Positions 44,146 to 53,853 of a stretch of DNA of 64,000 nucleotides are shown here, piece by piece. The notes beneath the pieces are model-generated. The model saw only the letters and a program-made list of their open reading frames with translations. It was not told the origin of the DNA and made no database searches. Source of the stretch: Mesobaculum littorinae (GTDB lineage Bacteria; Pseudomonadota; Alphaproteobacteria; Rhodobacterales; Rhodobacteraceae); NCBI RefSeq assembly GCF_004011175.1, contig NZ_RQXX01000006.1:62001-126000 (forward strand), written 5' to 3'. A program made the translations under genes and the position numbers. Numbering within the stretch: position 1 is the first letter of the stretch; every line of letters begins with the position of its first letter.

Positions 44146-44240
44146 TCGTGCCCCCTTCCCCGTACGGGCCCCGTGGCGGCCGGACCCGCCAAGGGCCCGC
44201 GGGCGTCGTCGGGGACACGCAGCCAGGAAAGACACGCGAC

Positions 44241-44990
44241 ATGACGATCAACCGACAGGAAGACCTCGATGCGCTGCGCCTGATCGGCCGGATCGTGGCC
44301 AACACGCTGCGCCGGATGTCGACGGCGCTGGAGCCCGGCATGACCACGCGCGACCTCGACGAGATCGGGCGCGCTGCGCTGGACCGCGAGGGCGCGATCT
44401 CGGCGCCGCGATCGGTCTACGACTTTCCCGGCGCCACCTGCATCAGCGTGAACGAGGAGGTCGCCCATGGCATTCCCGGCGACCGGGTGATCGCGGCGGG
44501 CGATCTGGTCAACATCGACGTTTCGGCCTCGAAGGACGGTTATTTCGCCGATACCGGCGCCAGCTTTGCCGTGCCGCCCGTGACAGCCGACACGGAAAGG
44601 CTGTGCCGTGACGGGCAGCGGGCCATGCAGATCGGCATCGCGCAGGTTCGGGCCAACGCGCCGCTTGCGGATATCGGCATGGCCATCGGCCGCTTTGCCG
44701 CGCCGCGCGGGTATACCCTGATCCGAAACCTTGCCAGCCACGGGATCGGCAGGTCGCTGCACGAATACCCCGAGGAGATCGCGACATGGCCCGCGCCCCG
44801 TGATCGGCGGCGCATCGACAAGGGGATGGTGCTGACGGTCGAACCCTTCCTGTCGCGCGGCAGCGACTGGGCCGAAAGCGGCGCCGACGGCTGGACGCTG
44901 TTCGGCGATCCGCCCGCACCGGCGGTGCAGTACGAACATACAATCGTGGCGACCGAACGCGGCGCGATCACGCTGACGCTGCCCGGCTGA
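44241..44990 (+). CDS. map: Type I methionine aminopeptidase
   Basis: A 249-residue metalloprotease from ATG 44241 behind AGGAAAG. Metal ligands are visible: VNIDVSASKDGYFADTGASF (two Asp), LASHGIGRSLHEYPEEI (His), VLTVEPFLSRGS (Glu) and VQYEHTIVAT (Glu). The N-terminal half is the usual pita-bread start. Removes initiator methionine. Single gene; a longer frame from 43602 runs in from rplS/rpmE and is spurious. Map-type paralogues exist in this group, so it may not be the only copy. Confidence 0.93.
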   Translation: MTINRQEDLDALRLIGRIVANTLRRMSTALEPGMTTRDLDEIGRAALDREGAISAPRSVYDFPGATCISVNEEVAHGIPGDRVIAAGDLVNIDVSASKDGYFADTGASFAVPPVTADTERLCRDGQRAMQIGIAQVRANAPLADIGMAIGRFAAPRGYTLIRNLASHGIGRSLHEYPEEIATWPAPRDRRRIDKGMVLTVEPFLSRGSDWAESGADGWTLFGDPPAPAVQYEHTIVATERGAITLTLPG

Positions 44991-45341
44991 TCCCGCAGCC
45001 CCTGCCCGCTGCTTCCGCCAACCCGATGCCCGGCCCTGACGGCCCCGCGATGCTGATCCCGCGATCCCGGACCAGCCGTCATGACCCGAGGGATTGGGGC
45101 CGACGCACCGCCCGCGTGACGGGGCGCGGCACAGGATGCGGCCGAAAGATCAAGGTCCGCCACGGGGCACGCCCCCTCGGCTGGCGGATCGCTGCCTGCC
45201 CCCGACGCGCCCGCGGGCGACGCCGGGCCGACGACCGGGACGGACGGGGAACCATTCCCGCCCCCGGCACTTGCCCCGGGGGCGGTCGCTGTTGCGCCGA
45301 CCGCAGCCCCTGATGTCACGCAACACCGGACCTGTATCGCG
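44991..45341. other. 351-bp intergenic region between map and the SLC13 permease
   Basis: High GC, with no ORF having a ribosome site, and no terminator with a T run, tRNA or repeat that I can support. The permease promoter must lie within it but no -35/-10 pair stands out. Confidence 0.4.
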
Positions 45342-47123
45342 ATGGACGTCCTTACCGCCTACCAGCCGCAGATCGCCCTGGCCCTGCTGGCCCTGCTTTT
45401 CGTGGCCTTCTTGCTGGAACGCTATCCCCCGGAGGTGACGGCCACGGCGGCCGCGGCCCTTTTCATCGTGCTGGGCCTCGTACCGCAGGACGAGGTGATG
45501 GCGGTCTTCTCGAACTCGGCCCCGATCACCATCGCGGCGATGTTCGTGCTGTCGGGCGCGCTGGTGCGGACCGGCCTTCTGGACAAGCTGGCTGGACTGG
45601 TCATCGGCCGGGCCAAGAATCGCCCCGTGCTGGCAATCGCGATTTTCCTGGGCGCGACGATCTTTGCCTCGGCTTTCGTCAACAACACCCCGGTCGTGCT
45701 GGTGCTGATCCCGGTGGTGGTGAAGCTGGCGCAAACCCTGGGCCTCGCCCCCACGCGCCTTCTGATCCCGCTGAGCTATGCCGCGATCCTGGGCGGCACC
45801 TGCACCCTGATCGGGACCTCGACCAACCTCCTGATCGACGGCATCGCGACCGAGGCGGGGCTCGAACGCTTCTCGATCTTCGAAATCGCGCCCGTGGGCA
45901 TCTGCGTGGCGGTCGCGGGGGGGGCGATGATGCTGTTCCTCGGCCGCTTCCTGCTGCCGCACCGGCAGTCGAGCGACGCGGCCCAATCCTCGACCGAAAG
46001 CGACTTTCTGTCCGAGGTGCGCATCCTTGAGGGGTCGGACCTGATCGGGCGCAAGCTGGGCGAGGCGGCGGCCTTCACCCCCGAGGGCGTGCGCGTCACC
46101 GGCATCCGGCGCGCCGGTCAGGTGGCGCGACGCGACCTTGCCGACCACGAGCTGAAGCGCGGCGACGTGGTGATCGTGCTGGCCAGCACCTCCGAGCTTC
46201 TGACCCTGACCGAACGTGACGGCATCGCCGTCGGCCTGAAGAGCGGCGCCGAGATCGACCCCGAGGCCAAGGTGACCACCGCCGAGGCGATCCTGACCCC
46301 GCTGTCCACCCATGCCCGCCCCCGTATCGCGGATCTGGCCATCGGGCGGCGCCACGGCATGCGCGTGCTGGGCGCCCATCGACGCCACCACATCGCCGGG
46401 CCGGACCTGGTCAGCGCCCGCCTGCGGCCCGCCGACAAGCTGCTGCTTCAGGGCACGCCCGAAGGCTTTGACGCGCTGGCGCAATCGGGCGATCTTTTGT
46501 CGGTGGCCCGTCCCGGCGGCCGCGCCTACCGCCGGGCGCAGGCGCCCATCGCGGTGATCGCCCTGATGGGCGTCGTGGGGCTTGCCGCGGTCAACATCAT
46601 GCCAATCGGCATCCTGGCCCTCATCGCCGTGGCCGCCATCCTGGTGCTGCGCTGCATCGACAACGACGAGGCCTGGAGCTCGATCGACGCCTCGATCCTG
46701 GTGCTGATCTTCGCCATGCTGATCATCGGCGCCGGGCTTGAAAGCACCGGCGCGGTCGAGATGCTGGTGGGCTGGCTGGTGCCCTTCCTGCAAGGCTTGC
46801 CCCCCTACGTCACGCTGATCGCGGTCTACGCGCTCGCCTCGGTGCTGACCGAGGTTGTGACGAACAACGCCGTGGCGGTGGTGCTGACGCCGCTGGTCAT
46901 TCCGCTGGCCAACCAGCTGGGGCTGGACCCGCGCAGCTTTGTCGTGGCGCTGATGATGGCGGCTTCGGCCAGCTTTGCCACGCCGATCGGGTATCAGACC
47001 AACACGCTGGTCTACGGCGCGGGGGATTACCGCTTTGCCGACTTCCTCAAGATCGGGGTGCCGATGAACATCTTCGTGGGCGCGGTCTCTATCTTCGCGA
47101 TCTCGATCTTCTTCCCGCTCTGA
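45342..47123 (+). CDS. SLC13-family anion permease with TrkA-C (RCK-C) domains
   Basis: A 593-residue inner-membrane protein. Two halves of about five to six helices flank a cytoplasmic section (about residues 210-390) that contains two RCK-C/TrkA-C-like domains (GSDLIGRKLGEAAAFTPEGV, then GADLV-type HIAGPDLVSARLRPADKLLL). Transport motifs include INNTP-like FVNNTPVVLVLIPVVVKLA and the C-terminal TEVVTNNAVAVVLTPLVIPL. Members carry sulfate, dicarboxylates or other anions coupled to Na+ or H+. Substrate not deducible. No clear operon partner. Confidence 0.9.
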   Translation: MDVLTAYQPQIALALLALLFVAFLLERYPPEVTATAAAALFIVLGLVPQDEVMAVFSNSAPITIAAMFVLSGALVRTGLLDKLAGLVIGRAKNRPVLAIAIFLGATIFASAFVNNTPVVLVLIPVVVKLAQTLGLAPTRLLIPLSYAAILGGTCTLIGTSTNLLIDGIATEAGLERFSIFEIAPVGICVAVAGGAMMLFLGRFLLPHRQSSDAAQSSTESDFLSEVRILEGSDLIGRKLGEAAAFTPEGVRVTGIRRAGQVARRDLADHELKRGDVVIVLASTSELLTLTERDGIAVGLKSGAEIDPEAKVTTAEAILTPLSTHARPRIADLAIGRRHGMRVLGAHRRHHIAGPDLVSARLRPADKLLLQGTPEGFDALAQSGDLLSVARPGGRAYRRAQAPIAVIALMGVVGLAAVNIMPIGILALIAVAAILVLRCIDNDEAWSSIDASILVLIFAMLIIGAGLESTGAVEMLVGWLVPFLQGLPPYVTLIAVYALASVLTEVVTNNAVAVVLTPLVIPLANQLGLDPRSFVVALMMAASASFATPIGYQTNTLVYGAGDYRFADFLKIGVPMNIFVGAVSIFAISIFFPL

Positions 47124-47271
47124 TCGGTCCGCGCGCGGGCCCCGTGGGGGCGCCCCCGGCTCAGGCATTCGCGCAACGCATTCCCTCCGGGCCCGCGGCG
47201 CGGACTTCCATCCGCCGCGGGCCGCCCATATGGTGCGCCAAAATCCGCGCAAGACAGGTGGGACGGAACGA

Positions 47272-48081
47272 GTGGCGCATATCATCGTCGTCGGGAACGA
47301 AAAGGGCGGGTCGGGGAAATCCACGACCTCGATGCATGTCGCGACTGCGCTCGTGCGCATGGGGCACAAGGTAGGTGCGCTGGATCTGGACCTGCGGCAG
47401 AAGAGCTTTGGCCGCTATGTCGAGAACCGCCTGGCCTATCTGGACCATGCGGGGCTGGACCTGCCCTGCCCCACCTATGCCGATCTGCCCGAGATCCATC
47501 AGTCCGACCTGGCCGCGGGCGAAAACCTGCATGACCGCCGCCTGTCCGCCGCCGTGGCCGAGCTGGAAGTGGGGTCGGATTTCATCCTGATCGACTGCCC
47601 CGGCTCGCACACGAGGCTCAGCCAGGTGGCGCACAGCCTTGCCGATACGCTGATCACGCCGCTGAACGACAGCTTCGTCGATTTCGACCTGCTGGCGCGC
47701 ACGGATTCCGAAACCAACCGCATCCTCGGCCCCTCGGTCTATTCCGAGATGGTGTGGAACGCGCGGCAGCTGCGCGCCCAGGCCGGGCTCAAGCCCATCG
47801 ACTGGATCGTCGTGCGCAACCGGCTGGGCGCGCAGCAGATGCACAACAAGAAGAAGATGGGCGAAGCGCTGGAAAACCTGGCCAAGCGGATCGGCTTCCG
47901 CGTCGCGCCGGGCTTTTCCGAGCGCGTGATCTTCCGCGAGCTGTTTCCCCGCGGGCTGACCCTGCTCGACCTCAAGGATATCGGCGTGGGCAACCTAAAC
48001 CTCAGCAACATCGCCGCCCGGCAGGAGCTGCGCGATCTGCTGGCTGAACTTCGGCTGCCCGGGGTTCGGGTCGATTTCTGA
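47272..48081 (+). CDS. mipZ: Division-plane positioning ATPase MipZ
   Basis: A 269-residue ParA/MinD-like ATPase, matching the usual length when started at GTG 47272 (MAHIIVVGNEKGG); an ATG at 47230 would add 14 residues. Deviant Walker A is GNEKGGSGKSTTSMH, followed by ALDLDLRQKSFGRYVENR, the MipZ hallmark, and switch motif FILIDCPGSHTRLSQVA. MipZ forms gradients from the poles by binding ParB and inhibits FtsZ, placing the septum at midcell, in alphaproteobacteria without MinCD. Followed after 13 nt by the panE-like gene. Confidence 0.95.
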   Translation: MAHIIVVGNEKGGSGKSTTSMHVATALVRMGHKVGALDLDLRQKSFGRYVENRLAYLDHAGLDLPCPTYADLPEIHQSDLAAGENLHDRRLSAAVAELEVGSDFILIDCPGSHTRLSQVAHSLADTLITPLNDSFVDFDLLARTDSETNRILGPSVYSEMVWNARQLRAQAGLKPIDWIVVRNRLGAQQMHNKKKMGEALENLAKRIGFRVAPGFSERVIFRELFPRGLTLLDLKDIGVGNLNLSNIAARQELRDLLAELRLPGVRVDF

Positions 48082-48094
48082 AAGGACGCAAGGC

Positions 48095-49060
48095 ATGCGC
48101 ATCATCATCTACGGCACCGGCGCTGTCGGTGGCACGATCGCAGGTCTTCTGGCCGATGCGGGGCACGAGGTCATCGGCATCTCGCGCGGGGCGCAACTGG
48201 CCGCGATCCGCGATGGCGGGCTCAAGGTCCGCACCGTCGCCGGCGCGCGTGACACGCAATTCGAGGTGGTCGAAGGCCCCGACGACATCGACTACCGCCC
48301 GGACGACGCGATCTGCCTGACGATGAAAGGGCAGGACTGCGAACCGGCGCTGGCCGCGCTGCGCCGCGCGGGTGTCACTGAGCAACCGATCTTCTGCTTT
48401 CAGAACGGCGTCGAGAACGAACGCCGCGTGCTGCGCCGCTTTGCCAATGTTCATGGCGTCACGGTGATGATGCCCTGCGATTTCATCATCCCCGGTGAAG
48501 TTGCCGTCTTCGGCACCCCCTGCCCCGGCATGTTCGACATCGGCCTCTACACGGGCGGGCACGACGCCGCCGATGCGGCGCTTGTCGCCGCGCTGAACGA
48601 CGCGGGCTTTGCCGCCTTCACCGCCGACGACGTGATGGCCAGCAAGTACGGCAAGCTTCTGATGAACCTCGGCAACATCGTCGAGGCCGCCCTGGGGCCG
48701 GACGACACCGACGACATTCGGGCGGCCCTGAAGGCCGAGGGTCAGTCCGCGATGCAGGCCGCGGGGATCGCGTGGCAGGACGTGGGCCTCTCCGACCCCC
48801 GGCGCAAGGACCGGATGCAGATCGGCGAGATCCCGGGCGTCACGCGTGTCGGCAGCTCCTCGACCCAAAGCCTCGCCCGCGCGACCGGATCGATCGAGAC
48901 CGAGTTCCTGAATGGCGAGATCGAGCTTCTGGGCCGGTTGCACGGGGTGCCGACCCCCGGCAACGCGTGGTTCACCGCGCTGGCCACCCGCATCCTGCGC
49001 GACGGCCTCGCCGCCGGGTCCGTGCCCGTGGCCGACGCCCGCGCGGCCCTGGGCCTCTGA
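48095..49060 (+). CDS. 2-dehydropantoate 2-reductase-like (ApbA/PanE family) oxidoreductase
   Basis: A 321-residue NADPH-dependent reductase. The Rossmann motif is MRIIIYGTGAVGGTIAGLLA; FCFQNGVENERRVLRRF and SKYGKLLMNLGNIVEAALG carry the catalytic lysine region; the C-terminal domain holds the IETEFLNGEIELLGRLHGVP hallmark. Family members make pantoate for coenzyme A, but many paralogues act on other 2-oxo acids, so I leave out the symbol. Probably cotranscribed with mipZ. Confidence 0.88.
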   Translation: MRIIIYGTGAVGGTIAGLLADAGHEVIGISRGAQLAAIRDGGLKVRTVAGARDTQFEVVEGPDDIDYRPDDAICLTMKGQDCEPALAALRRAGVTEQPIFCFQNGVENERRVLRRFANVHGVTVMMPCDFIIPGEVAVFGTPCPGMFDIGLYTGGHDAADAALVAALNDAGFAAFTADDVMASKYGKLLMNLGNIVEAALGPDDTDDIRAALKAEGQSAMQAAGIAWQDVGLSDPRRKDRMQIGEIPGVTRVGSSSTQSLARATGSIETEFLNGEIELLGRLHGVPTPGNAWFTALATRILRDGLAAGSVPVADARAALGL

Positions 49061-49468
49061 TCCAACACCGGGGATCGCGGCTGAAACGCAGCCGTACCCC
49101 CGCGCACCCAATCCGCAAAGCAGGCGCCCCTTGCGAAAGGCAGGCGCCTCTTTCCCCGGGCGAAGCCAGGCCTCGCCAAACGTTCGATCGGTGGCCGGTG
49201 CCACAGGTCCTTCGCGACCTTCAGGCTGCGCGCGTCGGTCGAGGCGCCGCTCAACCCGCTATGCCGCGCTGCCGATGGGATGTCTGCGGCACCCGCCGCG
49301 CAAGGCGCACGAAACGGCAGCCCGGCTCTGGCACCGCGGGTCCGACGCCCGCAGCGGCGCACTGCCCCCCAGATGGCAAAGCTTGGTCGGATTGAGAGCA
49401 TCGCCACACATGGCCACCGGGCCGAAAGTCGTGTGATCTGCCACGATCCTCAGGGACTGCCCCGCTGT
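49061..49468. other. Decayed region with no recognisable gene
   Basis: About 400 bp after the panE-like gene. Several open frames exist on both strands but none has a ribosome site or a recognisable product. Together with the tniQ remnant next to it, it looks like eroded mobile DNA. Confidence 0.4.
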
Positions 49469-49863
49469 TCAGTCCCGGCATTGAGAACAGCCATATTCAC
49501 CGCTCGCTTTTGAGCCGTGAGTCACGCTGCAAGGCGCAAATCGCCGGGTTCTGATCCGGAGGATGCGGTCGGTGAGGGGCTGCTCGGACGGGCCGAGGCC
49601 TGGGGGGAGGCGAATTCGTCCCGCAGTAGGAAATGCCCTTTTCCGAGGTGGCGGACTGACACCCATTCCAACGCAGCCGCATCGCACCCGGCCAGCGGCG
49701 CCACTTGCTCTATCGCGATCCCCTCGCCGCGGGTCAGGGGATCGATCGAAGAAGCGATGTCGTCGCAGAAAGATTGCACAGAGCCTGCGCCGTTCCGGGC
49801 CGCGAGTCGGAACAGCAAAGACGATGCCGGCTTGAACTCGGCACGCTGCCAGGGCAGCGGCAT
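49469..49863 (-). pseudogene. tniQ: TniQ-like transposition protein remnant (frameshifted)
   Basis: On the minus strand from ATG 49863 the product starts MPLPWQRAEFKPASSLLF and continues RLAARNGAGSVQSFCDDI and VAPLAGCDAAALEW, then HLGKGHFLLRDEF. This pattern (RLAARNG, then xFC, then a small helical repeat and RxG-x4-LR) is the N-terminal part of TniQ-family proteins, accessory factors of Tn7/Tn5053-like transposons. Reading frame is lost at a run of six G at 49602-49607 (forward strand); the following zinc-ribbon part (RxRxCPxC) survives only as a degraded LRIRTRRFAPC in a shifted frame. Full-length proteins are 300 residues or more. Confidence 0.55.
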
Positions 49864-50205
49864 CTGGGGAAAGGTATTTCCTGGGATGGCAGGGGGGCTC
49901 TTGGCCAGACAGGACTGCCGGGACCAGGCAGAGGCGGGAATGTCGTGACCTGACGATCGCCAGCTCGACCGCACAACGCCACCCGCATTCTGGAAGTCTC
50001 TTCTTTATGGTCAGGCACCTGACCTAAGATGCGGATTTGCCTGAAACCCCACAAGGGGTGTCAGGCGACACATAGATTTACCTGCGCCCGACCGATAGCG
50101 GGCATTGAGAGCGGATTAGTCGCCGAGCCCTTGCCAGACATCTGGCCGTCGGCCCAAAGCCGGCAGGGACGCGAGGTGAGAATGCGGCTGTATTTTCGTC
50201 TTGTT
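49864..50205. other. Spacer between the tniQ remnant and the alcohol dehydrogenase
   Basis: 342 bp of lower-GC DNA. No gene with a ribosome site and no clear terminator; probably the outer edge of the decayed mobile segment. Confidence 0.4.
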
Positions 50206-51243
50206 TCAGAACCGGGTGATGACCGTGGCCCCGACGGACTGGAACTTGTCCATTGTCATCAGGGCGCTGGGAGCGTCTGCAAGACTGATCCGGTCTCCCA
50301 CGAGACGCGCCGGATCGAGCCGGCCGTTGGCGACCATGCCCAGCATCGCGCCATAGCGGTGCGCCTGCATCCCGTGCGAGCCCAGTAGCCCGATCTCCTG
50401 TGCGACGATCCTAGGCATCGGCACGGCAGGTGCGGCGTGATCGCCGAGCATCAGGCCCACCTGAACGTGCTTGCCTCGTGGGCGAAGGCAGAGGATCGAA
50501 TTGGTCATGGTCACGGAATGACCGAGCGCATCAAGGGAGACATGCGCACCGCCCCGGGTAATCTCGTGGATCGCCTCGGGCACGTCGGCCTCCCGGCCGT
50601 CGATCACGGCCGCTGCGCCGATCTCCCGGGCCAAGGCCAGCTTCGCCGGGTCAAGATCCACGCCGATCACGTTCGCTCCGGCCGCCGCGGCGATCATGAC
50701 CGCGGAGAGTCCGACGCCGCCACAGCCGTGAACCGCCACCCACTGGCCGGCGCTGACCTTGCCTTGATCGATGACCGCGCGGAACGACGTCGCGAAGCGG
50801 CATCCGAGGCTGGCCGCGGTGGCGAAGTCCATGCTTTCGGGTAACGCCACGAGATTGAGATCGGCCTGATGGATGGCGACGTATTCGGCGAAGGACCCCC
50901 AGTGGGTGAAGCCCGGCTGTTCCTGATGCAGGCAGACCTGCTGGTGCCCCTCGCGGCACTCGGAACACCGCCCGCAACCGCAGATGAACGGCACGGTGAC
51001 CTTGTCGCCCACCTTCCAATTGGCCACGTCCTTGCCCACGGCCTCGATCACGCCAGCCAATTCGTGCCCTGGAACATGGGGGAGGGAGATGTCGCTGTCG
51101 TGCCCCATCCAGCCATGCCAATCGCTGCGGCAGACGCCGGTCGCTGCGATCCTCAGGACGACACCATGCGGTGCCGGGCTCGGGTCCTCCAGCGTCACCA
51201 GCTTGGGCTCTTCCCGAAAGTTCTCGAACAGGACGGCTTTCAT
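50206..51243 (-). CDS. Zinc-dependent alcohol dehydrogenase family protein
   Basis: A 345-residue medium-chain dehydrogenase. Catalytic zinc ligands: Cys in [12 protein letters not shown] and GHE in [14 protein letters not shown]; structural zinc loop [15 protein letters not shown] preceded by Cys with the C-x2-C-x2-C-x7-C spacing; NAD(P) site [14 protein letters not shown]. Oxidises an alcohol or reduces an aldehyde/ketone; the substrate is unknown. Divergent from an Lrp-type regulator, which probably controls it. Confidence 0.93.
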   Translation of the reverse strand: MKAVLFENFREEPKLVTLEDPSPAPHGVVLRIAATGVCRSDWHGWMGHDSDISLPHVPGHELAGVIEAVGKDVANWKVGDKVTVPFICGCGRCSECREGHQQVCLHQEQPGFTHWGSFAEYVAIHQADLNLVALPESMDFATAASLGCRFATSFRAVIDQGKVSAGQWVAVHGCGGVGLSAVMIAAAAGANVIGVDLDPAKLALAREIGAAAVIDGREADVPEAIHEITRGGAHVSLDALGHSVTMTNSILCLRPRGKHVQVGLMLGDHAAPAVPMPRIVAQEIGLLGSHGMQAHRYGAMLGMVANGRLDPARLVGDRISLADAPSALMTMDKFQSVGATVITRF

Positions 51244-51383
51244 GGCGAAACCTTTCAGATGCGGTTGTGACTAGAGGGGATCATACCGTCCCGGCGGGAA
51301 ACACACTTGCCAAACTTGTTTCATTCCGCCCAATTTCGGGCAAACTCTTCCTATGCAGATATATTTTTGAGGGTTTTCTACCT

Positions 51384-51863
51384 GTGTCCGAAATCGATGC
51401 CGTGAACGTCCAAATTCTAACCTTGCTGCAGGAGGACGGGCGCATGACGAATGCGAAGCTCGCGCAACGGCTCGGCATGAGCGAAACGCCATGCTGGCGG
51501 CGCCTGAAACGGCTTGAGGAGAGCGGGATCGTCGAGGGCTACCAGGCCAATCTGAACCGCCGCAAGCTTGGGCTGGGGGTCATGGCCTTCGTGCAGCTTC
51601 GCTGTTCCGAGCACGACCGGGATGCCACGTCGGAGTTCCAGCGGATCGTCGAGACGACCCCCAACATCCTCTCCTGCCACAACACCACCGGGGCCGACGA
51701 TTTCCTGTTGATCGTCGTGGCCCGCGACCTCGACGACTACAGCGCATTCGTCGATAACACCCTGCGCTGCCTGCCGGGGGTGACGAGCATCCGCTCGAAC
51801 CTCTCGCTGAAAGAGATGAAGGCCTCCAGCAAGCTGCCGGTCTCAACTCCGTTCGTGTCGTGA
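51384..51863 (+). CDS. Lrp/AsnC-family regulator
   Basis: A 159-residue regulator from GTG 51384 with GAGGG 9-13 nt upstream (VSEIDAVNVQILTLLQEDGR). HTH about 18-45 (MTNAKLAQRLGMSETPCWRR) and a C-terminal RAM effector domain (ILSCHNTTGADDFLLIVVAR). Responds to an amino acid or related ligand. The 140-bp divergent spacer with the alcohol dehydrogenase is AT-rich and contains the short palindrome GCCC-n6-GGGC, a possible site. Confidence 0.93.
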   Translation: MSEIDAVNVQILTLLQEDGRMTNAKLAQRLGMSETPCWRRLKRLEESGIVEGYQANLNRRKLGLGVMAFVQLRCSEHDRDATSEFQRIVETTPNILSCHNTTGADDFLLIVVARDLDDYSAFVDNTLRCLPGVTSIRSNLSLKEMKASSKLPVSTPFVS

Positions 51864-52169
51864 CCAAGAGTATCCATCTTATCGGTGAGGCCCAGGCGTC
51901 GTGCGTACGACGGACGTCATGACTGCCGGCTTTGACCCGCACACAGACCGTTCAGGCAAGGCGCGGCGGTTGCCTGGAAAGCCCCCTCTCTGACTGTAGA
52001 GAAGACGAACAGCGGCGGCGTCAGTCATACGCGCGTTCCGTCTTTTCGACGCTTGCCTGAAGTATGATGGAAGTTTCCAGGATCGCATGCGGACTGCATG
52101 CCTAAAGCGTCCTACAGTTCGGGTGTAGGCATCCGCTTCGCCGGAGACCTACACACCATTGGTGTTCCG
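51864..52169. other. 306-bp spacer between convergent Lrp and MFS genes
   Basis: Lower GC than the surroundings. No ORF with a ribosome site, no T-tailed terminator and no repeat that I can support. Confidence 0.4.
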
Positions 52170-53399
52170 CTACCGAGCTCCGTGCGCAAGAGACACCGCC
52201 TCGGGGCGGGCGCGCAGGACCAGCATGGCCCAGGTCCCAACGACAGGTCCCGGCAACAGGAAGAGGAAGGCCCACTGCCATCCTCCGATCCAGTCCGCAA
52301 AAAGCGGCAGGGCCCAGATCGAAATGACCGTCAGGCCGAAGCCGATACCCATCTGCAAGGCGAGAGCCGTCCCGACGAATGCGCTGTCGGCCAGTTCCGT
52401 CACCGCCGCCGAGAACTGGGCGCTGTCGCCGATCACGGTGATGCCCCACAGGAGTGCGAACAGCCCCAGCATGAGAGGGGGGCCGTCGAAGAAAACCCCC
52501 ATGAGTGCTGCGCAGGTCCCCGAGATTATCATCATGCCGGCGCAGGTCAGACAACGACCGATCCGGTCAGAGAGCCAGCCGCCGGCGAGGCATCCGATCA
52601 CCCCCGAGGCGACCACCACGAAACTCAGCATCGAGGGCGAGCCGAAAGGGAACGGGTGCATACCTGCCTCGGCCGCGGCGGCGAAGGCGAGAATCCAGGC
52701 CCACATGGCGTAGAGCTCCCACATGTGACCGAAATATCCAATATTGGCGAGCAGTAGGGGGCGGTCGGTGAAGACGGCCAGGGACTGGCGCGGGTTGAAG
52801 GTGGCGCGGCCGAAAGGGTTCGGTCCCTCGCGCACCAGAAGACCGAACACGACCGCTCCGCCGAGCGCCGTCGCGGACGTCGCCCACACGACCACGTGCC
52901 AGTCGATCCCCTCGGCCATCGCCCGCACGAGATGGGGCATGGACGACCCGAAGGTCAGCGCGCCGATGAGGAAGCCCAGCGCGAGCCCCCTACCCTTCAC
53001 GAACCATGTCGCCATCAGCTTGAGTGCGGGCGGATAGACGCCGGCCAGCGCGACACCCGTCACGAAACGGGCGATCACCGCGCCTTCGGGGCCGACCACC
53101 AGAAGCGCCGCATTGGACAAGGCCGCAAGCAGTGCGGCTGCCGTCATGAGGCGGTGCATCGGCGCGATGTCGGGCAGGTTGACCAGGGAAGCCCCCACCG
53201 CGCCTATGACGAAACCCAGCTGAACGGCGTTCGTCAGCCATGCCGCCTGCCCCGGCGTGAGCTGCCAGACGCGGATAAGTTCGGGCACGATGGCGGTTGC
53301 CGAAAACCAGGTCGCGAGGACCCCGACGACACCGAGGCAGATAACCGCCAGCATCCGCCAACGGCCGATGGCCGGCGGCATCGTCGCAGCTTCCGTCAC
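52170..53399 (-). CDS. MFS transporter
   Basis: A 409-residue permease with about 12 membrane helices. The GTG at 53399 lies 1 nt after the MaoC stop; ATG 53381 is an alternative six codons in. Family motifs: VVGVLATWFSATAIVPELIR in helix 1, the inter-helix loop GGWLSDRIGRCLT of motif A. The subgroup resembles organic-acid/nitrate-type MFS proteins; substrate unknown, but it is the last gene of a minus-strand run (acetoacetyl-CoA synthetase, thiolase-like, DUF35, MaoC), so uptake of the compound degraded there is likely. Confidence 0.9.
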   Translation of the reverse strand: MTEAATMPPAIGRWRMLAVICLGVVGVLATWFSATAIVPELIRVWQLTPGQAAWLTNAVQLGFVIGAVGASLVNLPDIAPMHRLMTAAALLAALSNAALLVVGPEGAVIARFVTGVALAGVYPPALKLMATWFVKGRGLALGFLIGALTFGSSMPHLVRAMAEGIDWHVVVWATSATALGGAVVFGLLVREGPNPFGRATFNPRQSLAVFTDRPLLLANIGYFGHMWELYAMWAWILAFAAAAEAGMHPFPFGSPSMLSFVVVASGVIGCLAGGWLSDRIGRCLTCAGMMIISGTCAALMGVFFDGPPLMLGLFALLWGITVIGDSAQFSAAVTELADSAFVGTALALQMGIGFGLTVISIWALPLFADWIGGWQWAFLFLLPGPVVGTWAMLVLRARPEAVSLAHGAR

Positions 53400-53400
53400 C

Positions 53401-53847
53401 TCAAAGCCCTTCGAGCGGCATTGTGTAGGTCGTGGCCTCGCCCTCGACGCAGACCGCGCCCTCGGCATCGACGACACTGACCTTGAGGGTACACAGCGGC
53501 TTGTCCTCGCGCACCGTGACCACCTCGACCCGGCCGGTGATCGTCTCGCCGACCCCCACCGCCTTCTTGAAGTCGAGATTGGTGTTGAGGAACACCGTAC
53601 CCGGCCCGGGCAGATCCTCGGCCACGCAGGCGTTGAGGATCCCCGTCGTCACGCCGCCCTGCACGATCAGCTTGCCGAAAGACGTCTTCTTGGCCAGCTC
53701 CTCGTCGTAGTGGACCGGGTTCCGGTCGCCGGTCATGGCGGTGAAGGCGTGAATGTCCTCCAGCTGTGTGGTGCGGCTGCGCTCTGCTGACTGGCCCTCG
53801 TGCGGCATCCCGTTGACGGTTCCGGTCCATCCGTTCTTGTTATTCAT
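53401..53847 (-). CDS. MaoC-like hot-dog dehydratase/hydratase
   Basis: A 148-residue single hot-dog protein. The hydratase motif is AFTAMTGDRNPVHYDEELAK (Asp and His of R-hydratase 2) followed by VQGGVTTGIL. Probably hydrates an enoyl-CoA or acts on a related thioester. Six nt downstream of the DUF35 gene and one nt before the MFS start: one transcript. Confidence 0.92.
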   Translation of the reverse strand: MNNKNGWTGTVNGMPHEGQSAERSRTTQLEDIHAFTAMTGDRNPVHYDEELAKKTSFGKLIVQGGVTTGILNACVAEDLPGPGTVFLNTNLDFKKAVGVGETITGRVEVVTVREDKPLCTLKVSVVDAEGAVCVEGEATTYTMPLEGL

Positions 53848-53853
53848 GGTCCT

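Noticed and set aside
49251-49513. Short ORFs on both strands after the panE-like gene
   Set aside because: No ribosome sites or domain signatures; treated as decayed DNA. A frameshift-aware search would be decisive.
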